A stretch of 64,000 nt of DNA, from contig OX485807.1 of NCBI GenBank assembly GCA_950295325.1, forward strand, positions 27,313,666 to 27,377,665. Direction: 5' to 3'. The first letter of the stretch is position 1. Every line of letters begins with the position of its first letter. Source of the stretch: Polytrichum commune (Eukaryota; Streptophyta; Polytrichopsida; Polytrichales; Polytrichaceae). Shown here one piece after another: positions 10,542 through 32,789 of this stretch. A program made the position numbers and the translations under genes. The notes under the pieces are model-generated. The model saw only the letters and a list, made by a program, of their open reading frames with translations, was not told where the DNA came from and did not search any database.

Positions 10542-11096
10542 TCATCTAAGGGATTTGTTTAATAATTTGATTGGTGAGAACGGGAATTTTCTTTGGAGTA
10601 TGGTAAGGGTTGGAGGTGATTCATGACTATGTATGAAAGTGTATAATTCTTGATGTATTGAGTTTGGAGGTACTATTATGTCTTGGTAGTTTTCTATAAA
10701 TTTAGTATATGGGTGTTGTGTATGGATATGTCTTTCTGGGGGGTTGGTGAGGTTAGCCAATTTGATGATTAGTGCGTTAGTCCATTCTATGTTGAATTGG
10801 TAGATGTTGGGTTGGGCTAATATATTATTGCAAATGTTTATGGAGGGGTTTATGGTTATAATAATGGCATATAGTATGTGGGGTAGGGGTGAGTGTTTTT
10901 GTGTTTGTGTGTATTGATATAGATGTGGGAATGTTAGGATTAAGTGTGGATGTAGAGGGTGTTCATGTTTTAGTATAGGGGCAAATGAATTAGCAAGGTG
11001 TTGGTATTCTGGATATAATTTTATTGTGTTAGGGATGAAGTAGGTGTTGGCTATTCTTTTGTGTGTTGTTGGATGTCTATGCAATACATTTGGCAT
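10542..11096 (-). CDS. LINE copy 1 ORF2, N-terminal extension
   Basis: A 184-codon open stretch starting MPNVLHRHP and ending at an in-frame TGA. The frame continues beyond the stop into the endonuclease, and copy 2 has Cys (TGC) at the aligned position, so the TGA is a point mutation in one long ORF2. The start is supported by the matching start of copy 2 at 53999 (MPNILQIHP). Shared blocks include LYPEYQHLA, NPPERH and PYTKF. I recognise no domain in it. Confidence 0.7.
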   Translation of the reverse strand: MPNVLHRHPTTHKRIANTYFIPNTIKLYPEYQHLANSFAPILKHEHPLHPHLILTFPHLYQYTQTQKHSPLPHILYAIIITINPSINICNNILAQPNIYQFNIEWTNALIIKLANLTNPPERHIHTQHPYTKFIENYQDIIVPPNSIHQELYTFIHSHESPPTLTILQRKFPFSPIKLLNKSLR

Positions 11097-11968
11097 CGGT
11101 GCAGGGTGAGGTTCAATGTCTCCACATTGTAATAGTGCTAATTGGTGGATGAAGTGATATCCTTGGTATTGCTTGATTTTAGGTTTTTATTTATTTATTT
11201 TATAGTATTTAATTAGTGTGTATTTACTTGTGGTAAATAGATTAGGTAGGGCATGTATTATTATTTTTTGGGGGAGTTTAAGGGGATAGTATGTGAGTTT
11301 AGTTTGTTTGTGTATTGGCTTTGTTATTGTATTATGTGTTTGTTGAAAAATGTGATAGTGTGGGTATCCTTTATGTCTAGTTTTGTGGCGAGGCCGGTAG
11401 GCCGAGCCCATTTGGCGTCTTGCAGGGTGCAAGTTAAGGCATTGATGCTGTGTCGGGTTTAATGTGTAATGTTGTCTCTCCCTTAAGTTATGAGGATTAT
11501 TTGTTATTTGGTGTCTAGTTTTAATTATTGTTTTAATTATCAACTTGTGTTTGTTACATAGTGTTTTGATTATGTTTTGTATTTTTGTTATAATGTAAGT
11601 TTGTTTGTAGGTTAAGGTGGGATGTTTGGTTTGTTTGTTGAGGGGTATTTTATTTGTTTGTTTATTAGTTTTGTTGTTTTTGAGGAGAGGTGTTGATTTG
11701 GTTTTAATATTTATATTGTTGATTTGTTGCTTTGTTTGAGTATTGATAAATACTAGTTTTGTTTTACTTTTGTTAATGTGATATCTATATATTTTGTATA
11801 TAGTATTTAATAATACTTTATAATATTTGTTTTGTTGTTTATTATTTTGTATATATAAATATATTTTGTATATAGTATTTAATAATATTTTGTAATATTT
11901 ATTTTGTTGTTTATTATTTTGTGTATATAAATATATTTTTATTATATTATGTTTTTCCATCGCTACAT
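11097..11968 (-). other. LINE copy 1 A+C-rich spacer between ORF1 and ORF2
   Basis: Very biased sequence (T/G-rich on the plus strand, A/C-rich in the sense strand) that translates to Asn, Thr, Lys and Gln strings in any frame. One GC-rich island breaks it at 11387-11411: in the sense strand GGCTCGGCCTACCGGCCTCG. The same motif appears four times in the copy 2 spacer. Direct repeats of an ATATATTTTGTATATAG type fill about 11780-11940. I treat the long open frame here as compositional, not as a protein. Confidence 0.65.
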
Positions 11969-13609
11969 ATGTCAAATCTAGTTTGACATATCCATGTGGT
12001 TTTTCAATTTCGGGGGTGTCGGGGTGGTCAGCTTGAAGGGTTTCCAAGGTGATGCGCATTTGTTTTTGGAGGAGTGCAATTTGTATCCTTGAATTTCGAT
12101 TTGACTCGGCTTGCACTTTGTCTGCATATATTTTTGTTTCTTCTACAATCTCTTCTTTGAGGAGGCTCATTTCTTTACGAATTTCTACTGCCCCTTTGCT
12201 CACCGCCTCTTCTACCATTTTACTTAAGTCTGCCTTTGTGTAACCTTTTGATGGTGCATTATCCAAAGCTTGAATCGTGTTGGCTAATGCGGTGTTCACA
12301 TCTGTAAAGCCTAGTCTGGCAAGTTATGAGGCGGAGGGAGCATCACTTCCGTCTGGGCTCTTAGGGTGAGGTGAAAACTCGACATATTTACCAAGAATTG
12401 GGTGGTTTTATTTTACGTACTTTTTGTAGACAGCTGCATTTAGACACTGCACGTTACATGATCCCACATGTTTCCCCTTTTCTAATCGGAAGAAAATGCC
12501 CGCCACATTTTCTTCTCCAAAGAGTTTCTTTATCCCTTCCTCTAAGGCGGCGGTCGTTTTAGTTTTGTTTAAGTTTTTTGCAATCAAAACTACCGCATTT
12601 TTTTTTGCCTTATCATCCTCGGAAAGTTTATCCATATTAGCAAAGTGTACCTCCATGATTTCATTGAAGAATGAGATTTGAAGGTTTTTAGTTTCTTTGC
12701 TTGGTTTGGGGATGGGGTTTTTATCCATGCAAATTTAGCACTATTATTCTTTTGTACATTGGTGACTTCAAATTCATATCCTCGTTTGAAGCCATCTTTG
12801 ACAATTTCTTCATGCAATTGGAACCACTTTCTATTTTTGAGTGTGGGGCTAGAAATTTTGACCGAGACCAAACTTGCGATGGCTATGAAGTCAAATGATT
12901 TGAATGCCTTACCTCTACAATAGGTTATATTATCCAATTTGAGAATAAATGACCTATTGCCATGAAGAAGATCATTGGGATCTTTCATTGGGTTCTTGAG
13001 GTGGAGTTTGATTGTTCCACTCCACCTCTTAGAACCGTAGAAGCAAATGATAGCTATAGGTTCCCCTAGGATTTCTCCTAGTTCAATATTCATAGCTTTT
13101 AACCTTGCTTCCGTTTTTGCATGTATTTCATCCCTTGACAAGTTTTGTTCACAAAGCTCAAAGGTTATGGCTACTTGGTAGTCAAGTGAAAACCCTCCTT
13201 CATCCACTTCTACATCAAAAGGGACTTGAGTGAGATTAAAGTGTCCACCTTCTTTACCATCCATCATTTTGGAAGGCCAAGCTTCTTGGGGGATGTATAG
13301 AAAAGAAGGGACCGCTTCTAGGTGTTCTAATGCTTCGTCATGTTCCATCCCAAACTTAACAAGTTCACTAACCGAGAATGTTGGTTCTAATGGTTGCCCA
13401 TTTTCACATGCAATTGCATTCATCGCATGGTATCCCAACCAAAAGTGGGGCCGTTGGGATACAACTCCTTTGCCCTTTGCCTTCTTTTGACTAGAGACAA
13501 TCATGACACCGACTTGTCTTTTTTGACCATTTGCTAATGCATCTACCATATCAACATTTTGCTCAAACAATTTCCTAGTGGCGGCAGTAACATTGGTGGA
13601 TGTAGTCAT
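11969..13609 (-). pseudogene. LINE copy 1 ORF1 (RNA-binding/coiled-coil type), broken
   Basis: The start is MTTSTNVTAATRK at 13609, equivalent to copy 2 MASKGK; the open frame upstream of it looks intronic. An N-terminal domain has GHFNLTQVPFDVEVDEGG, LDYQVAITFE, LKAMNIELGE and WSGTIKLHLKNP. A second domain (about 12600-12400) has VVLIAKNLNKTK and NVQCLNAAVYKKY, which may have an RRM-like fold. EFSPHPKS follows, and then a Lys/Glu-rich coiled coil (about 12240-12030). It probably coats element RNA, as other LINE ORF1 proteins do. Lesions: a frameshift near 12680 and TAA codons at 12408-12410 and about 12333. Copy 2 shares the architecture at 50090-51866. Confidence 0.65.
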
Positions 13610-13610
13610 T

Positions 13611-14178
13611 CTGTGACAAATACAATGTTTAAATGAGTGGCATGGTTTTTGTAGAGGTTTAACTAAGTCCGTACTTCTTATCATCCCTTTGTCAAATCTA
13701 TTCCACAAATTAAGTTGTGGGCCATATTGGATATTGGTTTTTGGGAAGAAGTGAAATTTACTATTATTGGTTTTGTAGCAACAACTATTAGCAATCCAAA
13801 CATGCAACACTTTCTTATTTTCTATATTAGTGTATTGTTGTGTTAGAGGTTCAAGGTGTGTGGGTGTTTTGATGAGATACATAAAGTTCCAATATGGAGA
13901 GGCATAAAAACATGGTTGTACTACTTTAGATGTTGATTTATCTTCATGTATGTTTTCATAACAACAACTTGAATACCCTTTCCAAAGAGTGTGAGAGGAG
14001 ACACGGTGAGAGGATTTCCAATATGGGGCGGCTACTATGAGCCATAATACAAAGGCAAGGATGGTTGCATATGCAACCTTCATTCTACCTCCTATCTTAA
14101 CAAAGAAAATTACTATGTGACTACTTTGTTATGTGTGTGCATCTAAATCTATGTGCAATGGTTGGTTAGAAACTTTAC
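13611..14178 (-). other. putative intron immediately upstream of ORF1, LINE copy 1
   Basis: In the sense strand a consensus donor (AAATCCCAG|GTAAAG, exon end at 14179) and an acceptor (TTTGTCACAG, ending at 13611) bracket 568 bases. The ORF1 ATG lies one base after the acceptor. Copy 2 has the same arrangement. Base composition changes sharply at the donor, from GC-rich to AT-rich. It is not demonstrated that it is spliced. Confidence 0.45.
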
Positions 14179-15600
14179 CTGGGATTTCTTTGATCTTGTA
14201 GTGTAGCAAATCAGGGTTCGCTCAGACAGCAGCCCCTCCAACCTCCTCCTCTTTCTTTGGCAGCACGCAGCAGTTTCAACAGCAGGCAGCAACTCTGAGT
14301 AGCAGCAACAGTTTCGGCAGCATCAAGCAACAGCAGCTTCGGGGGGATGGTCGGCTTTCCCCTTAGTGACACGTGGCAGTTCTTCCCGGCAGCAAGCAAC
14401 GCTTCTGTCCTTCCTCGACACCTTCAGTAGTTCTCTCCTGGGTGGCAGCAGCAGTGGCTCACTCAGCAGCAAAATTCAGCTGACGTAGCTTTGTCTTCGG
14501 CGAAGCTTGGCAGGCGACTTCGGTACTGTAATCTCGGTGTTTCAGCAGATTTCTCCCTCGGCAGCAGGCATTAATTTTCTTAATATCATCAACAATCTAT
14601 CACGCTAGTCGGAAAAAGTCGCAGCTGGCGCAGCTTCTCCTTCGGTGATTCTTGGCAGGAGATTTATTTAAGCAGTGTAGTCTATCCGGGCTCTTACACG
14701 GCAGTAAGCAGAATCTCTCTCGGCGGTATACAACGTAACATCAGTATTCTATCTAATGTAAACAAGTCGCAGCTATCACAACTTCGGTGAGTAACAGGTC
14801 TCAGCTATCGCAGCTTTCGTCCTCGACGATTCTGGACAGGAGTCTGTAGGAGGTGCAGCCTAGATGTGTAACTAGTATCAGCGATCTCATTCGGTGGCAG
14901 TCTGTGGTCCTGTGACCAGATCTAAGAGATTCTCGGCATACGCAGGGTGCTTCAGATCGCCCAGATAGCAGGTTTCTTCAATCCTTATGGTGTCCGACTT
15001 CGGTGGAGCGGCGGGAGCAAACGACGCAAATTTCTTCAACCCTTTTCGGTGTCCGGCTTGGTGGAGCAGTGGGGGCAGCAGCGCAGGTTTCTTCAATCCT
15101 CTCGGAGTCTGGCTTCGGTGGAGCGGTGGGAGCAGCAATCGTGGATTTCTTCAATCCTCTCGGTGTCTGGCTTCGGTGGAGCGGTGGGGGCAGCAGGTGT
15201 TCGACTTCGATGTAGCAGCAACGGAGGATGTTGGGCAGCTTCTTCGAGATGAGATCTTAGCAGCAGGTGTGGATAGCGGAAGTGCACTGGTGTTGTATGG
15301 CCGTCGAAGAGATGGACTATTGTTTTGGCACAGATCTTTTATAGGAGGCTTGCAGGAGTGCGAGGCCGTGGCTCCTCCAGCGCTGAAGGGGCAAGTGCGT
15401 ATTGGGATCCAGAGAATTCGGTGACACAGGGTCAGAGGAGCAACATGCACCTGGCACGCCGCTGTGACTCCTTCCTAGTGTCTCCAGGAGCTTCTCTGCT
15501 CCGCCAATCGCCGCTCACCTCCGGTTCCCTGGCTCCGCAAGCGCTCCTCTAGCGTCCGTGGTTGAAGACCGGGCCTCCCTATTATACAAAATAAGGAATA
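14179..15600 (-). promoter_or_regulatory. LINE copy 1 GC-rich 5' UTR / promoter region
   Basis: GC-rich, full of CAGC and CTTCGG strings, with no consistent reading frame. It contains a roughly 62-bp tandem repeat (next entry). Position and composition match the 5' UTR of copy 2. It should hold the internal promoter that LINEs need, but I see no specific promoter element. The 5' boundary is uncertain. Confidence 0.5.
14965..15215. repeat. tandem repeat of about 62 bp, four units
   Basis: On the plus strand, a block built of GGTGTCTGGCTTCGGTGGAG, GCGGTGGGGGCAGCA and TTTCTTCAATCC recurs with starts near 14985, 15045, 15107 and 15168. It lies in the LINE 5' UTR, where tandem promoter monomers are common. 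Confidence 0.8.
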
Positions 15601-16655
15601 AAGCCTCGAAACGCTAGTGCAAGAAGGTATTAGTGTCGCACTCAAGTTCCATATGTGTGAACGAAGTTAGCATACGTACTTAGATGTACTTTGAAATAGC
15701 CCTCATTTCATTGGGCATATAAAATGTTCTACTCCTAAAGAAGAAACTAAATGCACGGGGTAGCTATATATAGAGAGGAGAGGAGATGATGGGAGCAAGG
15801 GCATTACGTTTTGCTCGCTACTAAAAGTGATTAATAGAATAGAGTACTAAGTTGAATCACAATCGTAAGGCATCATGGGATAACCGATCCCTTAGATCTT
15901 GAATGGAGAGGAGAGCTTGCAATCCCAACATTACCACCCTTCCCGCAAATTTCACAACGATGGTACACCATCGATTACAAAATAGTGTGGATTGTAATGA
16001 CACCCAAAGACGGATTGTTCACATTGATTGACTCAAAACAAATGTGTTTCTTAACATTGAAGTATATATAGAGCACGAAATTAATGCACATCAATGACCA
16101 AAACCGTGGTGCCATGTAGACAATATCCATTATAGATCAAAACTCACTTCACAACACACCCCTTTTAAACAACACGATGTCGTGATACACACCACTTCTT
16201 TGCAAGCAAGAAACCCTAAGGAGGATGATTATTTAGAAATTTAACGCGGTCCGCATTCATCATTGTAAATTGTGGATGCTTAATATAGTGTGGTCCATGA
16301 CTTTGGAATTGGAAAGTGTAGGAGACGTGCTCCTCTTCAAACCACAAGAGGTGAGTTAAGAGGCAGTTCTTCAACTACTATCTAATCAAATGATACGGTA
16401 TGTACTTTGCTGGAAGTTGGAGTATAACATTTGACACTAGAAAGCATGGGACTTGGATTTTTTTTTTTTAAATTTGTTAATTTTTTTTCTTCTTTAGGAC
16501 ACAAGAGATGTATGGCCACTTGGCTAGTTTTTCGTTAAGTAGAGAGAGGATTTCATGGCTAGCGGGAAGATTTAGAGGAGGCCCCGTACGTAACACTAAG
16601 TTACCAACAAAGGAAGAAGCTGTCTTGATAAAAAAAACATGAGAGTAAGGGTCTC
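15601..16655. other. no gene recognised
   Basis: Flank of LINE copy 1. It contains a GAGAGGAGAGG stretch near 15770 and AT-rich sequence, with only short chance frames. Confidence 0.5.
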
Positions 16656-17161
16656 ATGTCACCCATGAGATTGAGGGCCCGTGACCATTGCACTTCAAGC
16701 ATTCTCATTGGTGGAAAAGGCAAAGCCGGTCCCAGTTTGCTTCACACTACGCTTGAGGGGAACAACGGAGTAAGCGAATGCCAAGATGGACGTAAAGTCT
16801 ACATGGAATCCTACGTGGCATCAAATGGATCATGTTTCATGGTCACTTGGACCATTTCCAACAACTACCTCTTGGGAGATAGGCCCAACACAAAACCATT
16901 GGGAGACCATGGCCCTCCGAGATCTCACCACCGTTGATTTATTCAATTCTATCATGTGAGGACCTCACATTAACAATAACCCATTGAAATAGCATTCGGT
17001 TGAGGGCCTAGTCACATATGACTTCACACCACACTTGAGGGCCCATGACCGCACTACAACATGATGGTGGAGGTGAGTTGGGATGGCCTTTGGACGCTTT
17101 CTTTGGGGCTCTCCCAATTTCACGGTCACGGCTCTTGGCTTGTGTGTGAAGTGGCCCTCAT
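16656..17161. mobile_element. TIR element family C, copy 1 (about 500 bp)
   Basis: Shares its whole length with 63282-63790 (for example CACTTCAAGCATTCTCATTG, CTACCTCTTGG, GGTTGAGGGCCTAGTCACAT, TCACGGCTCTTGGCT). In the better-preserved copy at 63.3 kb the two ends are inverted repeats (GGCCACTTCACACACGAG). The left end here is worn. No coding capacity; a non-autonomous DNA transposon is the simplest reading. Confidence 0.65.
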
Positions 17162-17421
17162 AAGGAACAACAACAGACCGAGGGGCTGATCACACCAGCG
17201 AATTCAAACACCATCCGTCGACATCTCCGGTTGTAATAGTGTGAAAAATGATGCACCAACATCTAATTCTGAATAGAGTCCCCAACAATTTCACGGCTGG
17301 AACTGGACGGGAAAGTTTCGTGTGATCGGGGCATGAGAACACACTAGCTTATGCAAGTTAATGGAGGGGAGGAAAACAAAAGGGAGTCAAGTGCGGAAAC
17401 CCACCCGAAAGAAAGGGCCAT

Positions 17422-17760
17422 AGCTACACCAAATATGATATTTAGTGTTTGATACACTAAATATGAATGCATACACTAGATATTACTAACCCTATGAAAG
17501 TAAGTAACATTAAATGTAAACTCAAACACTAAATATAAAGTATGGTAATACGTGGAAGTTACATGCACGAATTTAGTGTTAGTAAGATATGAAAAAAAAT
17601 TTAACAATGATAAAAGGAGAAGGGAGGTGGCAGTAGGGAAGGTGGCGGTGCATTTGTGTCTAACGCTAATTATCAAAGAATTGAAAATTAGTGTTGAGCA
17701 AGATAGGTTGGTAACAACACTAAATATAATCAAACACTAAATATGATATTTAGTGTAGCT
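17422..17760. mobile_element. MITE-like element family B, copy 1
   Basis: The left end AGCTACACCAAATATGATAT and the reverse complement of the right end AGCTACACTAAATATCATAT form inverted repeats of about 32 bp, extending into TTAGTGTTTGAT. Further TTTAGTGT/ACACTAAA motifs repeat inside. About 339 bp, no protein. The same end sequence occurs at 47829 and 62870, where LINE copy 2 inserted into a family member. Confidence 0.75.
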
Positions 17761-17887
17761 TTTTAAGCTTAATGGTGAGTTCTGGATCTGAAAAACGAGG
17801 AAATGTTTTTCTGTTTCCTGCTGCCACTCTCCACCTGCTTTTCAGGAGCCGGCCTTGGAGACTGCACATTGTCCTGCAAAGTGGAAC

Positions 17888-17890
17888 ACA

Positions 17891-17922
<32 letters not shown>
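17888..17922. repeat. (TCA)n microsatellite
   Basis: Eleven or so uninterrupted TCA units. Confidence 0.95.
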
Positions 17923-17923
<1 letters not shown>

Positions 17924-18412
17924 TCTTTGCCGAAGCTTCAAAGTTTAAGGTAAATGATGGGTCTTATGTATAAGTGGCTCACCGTTTTCTTAATCGGACC
18001 CCTAGGTTGGATGGATGGATGGGTATGGTATGAGGTTCGGTGAGGATTAAAGAGCAAACACCATAAAAAGAAAGAGAGGCACATGTTTGAATGAGATTGG
18101 AGTACGTCTTCAACTAAAACTATAACTACACTCAATAGTGTAACACGGTTGGGAGGACCTACTCTGTATCCGTTGTGAGTGATGAACAAACATGCATTTG
18201 GATCCAATAAGCACAACTAAGTTAGGGGAGGTCTGATTACATATAGGTATGAGTTATGTAGATGTGCTAATGCAACACGAGTTTTGTGGTGTGGATATGA
18301 TAAGTAGGAGTTGGAGGACACGAAAAACTGAACCAAATAGCACCCCATGTACCATATGTCTATATTTCATTACTTATAATTTATTGTTAGTCCAGACTCT
18401 CAAGTAAGTAAG

Positions 18413-18440
18413 TAAAGGAAGGAAGGAAGGAAGGAAGGCA
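18413..18440. repeat. (AAGG)n microsatellite
   Basis: Run of GGAA/AAGG units preceded by AAGT repeats. Confidence 0.9.
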
Positions 18441-18790
18441 CATGGGTCTTGAATGGACACATTTCCGACTAGCTCACTTATGTTAGGGTATGAAACATGC
18501 GATTAGTACAAGATGGTTAGACAACTCCAAACTCAGGTTGTAGCCACTTTCCTCATAATTTTCGGAGGTCATTGAATCTTTCTTGTTCATTACCAAAGTG
18601 AACATTGTCTTGCTCAAACATGGTGACGTCATATAGATCATCCCCCAATAATAAATCGTTCACTATAGACCTTAGAGTGATTATTTTATTTTGACTCAAC
18701 ATGTAGTCCAATCTCTTTTAAACACATCTTTTCTTTTCTTTTTTTCTTTTTTATATATCCATTCTTGGATACGACTCAAAATTAGGTGTT
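18440..18790. repeat. dispersed repeat, family D, copy 1
   Basis: Resembles 42335-42660 along most of its length: ATGAAACATG or ATGAGACATG, then AAGTTGG-like and CCAAA(C/T)TC segments, TAGCCACTTTCCTCAT, TTCATTG, and TTTAAACACAT before a CATTCTTGGA. The copies are diverged. The class is unknown. Confidence 0.5.
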
Positions 18791-19258
18791 GGAGTAAGAT
18801 AAGCAACCCAATTCAGCATGCCTACCTTACTCAACAAACGGTTAAGACATTACATTTTGATTTGATGTAACATATTCTTGAAGAATCAATCCTGTGAAAG
18901 CCCAGAATAATTATAATTATAAATAAATATAGAGGCACACATCACTACTCAAGGTATTCCCCGGGGCCACATGGCTTAAAAGTGCAAGATTGGTCTTGAA
19001 AAACAAAAGACAAGTCCTCTTGAAGAAGGTTGCTAATGTTATATGTGTTCACACGCTTGCCTTCCATTTCTCAAGCATCTTAATGTTGCAGCCGTTAATC
19101 CATTTGGTGGTCACCTTTCATTTTCTAAGTGTTGCAATGACTACACTAGATAGTATGTTTAATGTCATATATTATTATTTGGACTTATACATATTATATT
19201 GAATGTAAACCTCACCATCTTGGGAGGTTGGCACATGACCCACAAAGAGAGGAAATTC

Positions 19259-19480
19259 TCACGCATACGAGCATACCTATCATCCACCCAACTTAAAAAC
19301 TTGACCCCCTATAGGTTTGTTGCCAATTCATCTCAAACGATCACGAGTACACTAACTCAGGGTCTTTGAAGCTAATGCCGGTGTCAACTCTACTAAGAAA
19401 AAAAGTAACCTCTGGGCTTCATACTATTTCAAGGCTTTTATGTTGAATGAAACGAGAGGTTCGCTCATATATGACGATTC
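19259..19480. mobile_element. MITE-like TIR element, family A, copy 3
   Basis: Left end ACGAGCATACCTATCATCC, right end GAAACGAGAGGTTCGCTCAT, an inverted pair. The interior (GACCCCCTATAGG, CAGGGTCTTTGAAG, CGGTGTCAA) follows the copy at 1858. No coding capacity. Confidence 0.55.
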
Positions 19481-20105
19481 CCTCTCTTTCCTCATTCAAA
19501 CCCGTTCCCCCTAACCTCTGGAATGTCACCCACCATAATGTCACTCCCTCTCTTGTATCCCAAATCCCTAGGGGACAGATTTGTGCAGATCAAATCTCCC
19601 TCGTCGTCACATTTCCCTCCCATATGTCACAGATCTTGGGCATAAACCCAATCCACCAAAGAATTCAAAACGCTTGCTCGCTCGCACACACGCATCACAT
19701 TGTCATGATTGCTATTACTGCAATGGTGACTTTGTGTTCTTCCATAATGTCACACGCTACACTAATTCTCTTTATATCACGCATCCTTGTCAACACTACA
19801 GACCTCCTTAGCTAATATCAGGCGTGATATTAGGGAGTGTATATGGTGTGGAGCCCGTGACGCCCTTCCCAGGAACTCCAAAATCGCCGGAGGAGCTGGA
19901 AAGTTGGGAGTGGTGTAAGCTTAGTCATGTCTACGCAGCATGCATGTGTGGGAGATTTGCATGCGAACTGTTCGAGGGATCGGATTTGAGGACTTGAGAT
20001 CTTGCAAGCCTGTTTCTACAATCGACTCCATCTGGTCTCATCAGAACCTCCTGTCTAATGGACCTTCCAAAACATGAGCGTAGAAGACCATCTCCAGAGA
20101 TCTTG

Positions 20106-20135
20106 GGATTTGGATTTGGATTTGGATTTGGAGTT
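20106..20135. repeat. (GGATTT)n microsatellite
   Basis: Four to five GGATTT units. It resembles a short telomere-like hexamer but is too short and interstitial to be one. Confidence 0.85.
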
Positions 20136-20198
20136 CTTCTCAAGGAGTCCAAATCTCTTGGGAGGTGAGGGAGTCACTTACTACTCTGACGAGGCATG

Positions 20199-20837
20199 TG
20201 TTCTCCGGGACAGGAAGACTCGCCGTTAGTTTCTGATGTTGAACTACATGCAAGGAGGGCTTGACGATTGAAACAGACTTTGGAGATTACCTTCCGTTTC
20301 GCATCGCGAGATATGTGTGTTCCGGAATAGGAAGACTCGCCGTGTTTTTCTGATGCGAACTACATGCAAGGGCTTGAAGATTGAAGCAGATTCTGAGAGA
20401 TACAGCAACGTTAACCCATGGGAACACCTAGCGTCTCGTTATTTATTTCCAACGCGAGGTATGGATTTTTCCGGAATAGGAAGAACTCGCCGTTTTTTTA
20501 TTTTCTGATGCATACTGCATTCAAGGGCTTGAAGATTGGGATTACCTTCCGTTTCTCATCACGAGATATGTGTGTTCCGGAATAGGAAGGCTCACCGGTT
20601 TTTTTTTACTGACGCAAACTACATGCCAGGGCTTGAAGATTGAAGCAGGTATTTGAGATTACCTTCCGTTCACTGAAAGACACAGAAACGTTAACCATGG
20701 GAAGATCTGGTGTCTCATATTTTCATCGCGAGGTATGTACTTTTCGGAATTAGGAAGACTCGCCGTAAATTCTGATGCAAACTACTTACATGCAAGGGCT
20801 TGAAGTTTGAAAGAGATTTTTGAGATTACCTTTCGTT
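20199..20837. repeat. tandem repeat, five units, copying an exon end and splice donor of the CHD gene
   Basis: Units start near 20199, 20319, 20466, 20572 and 20738. Each begins TGTTCCGGAATAGGAAGACT or similar and continues with CTCGCCGT, CTACATGCAAGG and GGGCTTGAAGATTGAA. Several end in GAGATTACCTTCCGTTTC. On the minus strand the last segment reads GAAACGGAAG|GTAATCTC, the same as the donor junction of the final recognisable CHD exon at about 20838. Confidence 0.75.
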
Positions 20838-31802
<10,965 letters not shown>

Positions 31803-31859
31803 GAAAACGCAAAACGGAACTCCATCAAAACAAAAATTCGTGTTGAGTTCTATTGACTA

Positions 31860-32780
31860 CATCGTGAGGTAATGAGAGTTCTTGCCGAATATTTGCAGTT
31901 ATAAAACCGGCAAATGTGCAAATGCAAGGCCGCATTGCCAACGTTCCATACAGGATTTGATCCTTTCTTCAAGCTTAAAATACAATGTGGCATCTGTAAC
32001 CTTCACAATTGCGTGAAATTTTATGAAGAGAAACAACTTTCTAAACGCTGGCACACATACAAGATGTGTTCAGAACTCGTCAGCCGAGACGGGATTGAAA
32101 CCATCTTCACAAGATGGGATCACCTACACTGGAATGAACCACCTCTGACGTCACAACATTATGAACGACAACATCGCAATGTAAAATGTGTTTTCGGATC
32201 ATTTCGAATTGGATTCAATCTTGCCATTGATACAACATTTGCGGGCATAAGAAACGCAACCCCTATGCGACGGCCTTGGTCCCTGGCCTCGTAAGCGCCA
32301 CAATGATCACAGCGCTTGAGAGAAGTTTGACGCATAAAAAAGCTCTTGATGATTTTTCAGGAAATCTGGTTTCGATGGAGCGAGATCGAATTGTCAATCT
32401 CAGTAAAAATAAAAACCGTCATGATGAAGTCATATCCGGTTCATCCGTTACTGCAATGGGAAGCAATGTTCATTGAACATCAATCGTCGGACATGTGAAG
32501 AAGAGCAATTCCGCCGTCGTTCTGGCCGAATTTTTAAGCGCTAAATAATGCAGAAGCGAGCTATCACACCAGCCTCTGTAACTGCGAGGGAGAAATTGAA
32601 TTGTAATGCCTAATACTATGTCTAAGATCCGAAACGGACACATAGTAACAGACACAACCCTGGAAAGCCATCCAAGTCTTGTTTGGCTTCAGTTCCAAAA
32701 AGAGTGATTAACCGCTCTTCACACGACGGTTTAATCAAAATGCACAGGCAAATTGCCCTCGCTACATGGAATGGAACTGG
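31860..32780. other. intergenic, upstream of the CHD gene; no gene recognised
   Basis: Contains the likely 5' UTR or promoter of the CHD gene. Open frames on both strands are short and without motifs. I could not pick out a TATA box. Confidence 0.45.
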
Positions 32781-32789
32781 GTAGACCGA

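Larger units (their letters stand above)
3819..15600 (-). mobile_element. LINE copy 1, dual-endonuclease (Dualen/RandI-like) non-LTR retrotransposon
   Basis: A nearly complete non-LTR retrotransposon on the minus strand. In the sense direction it has a GC-rich 5' UTR, ORF1, an A+C-rich spacer, ORF2 (APE endonuclease, RT, PCIF1-like domain, RNase H, CCHC, restriction-like endonuclease) and a short structured 3' UTR. Lesions in ORF2 are few: one TGA, one extra G in a G run, one missing C in a C run, and a TAA at the RT/PCIF1 boundary that copy 2 shares. ORF1 has one frameshift and two TAA codons. The 3' end is set by similarity to the TSD-bounded end of copy 2. The 5' end near 15.6 kb is a guess, and I found no convincing target-site duplication. 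Confidence 0.85.

Noticed and set aside
13610-14083. N-terminal extension of ORF1 with a hydrophobic, signal-peptide-like start
   Set aside because: It lies inside the putative intron, has no counterpart in copy 2, and the conserved protein starts at the Met at 13609.
14887-15552. Overlapping frames on both strands in the GC-rich region
   Set aside because: Composition and the 62-bp tandem repeat explain them; none extends past the repeat or matches a family.
20106-20135. Interstitial telomere-like repeat
   Set aside because: GGATTT is not a standard telomere unit and only a few copies are present.
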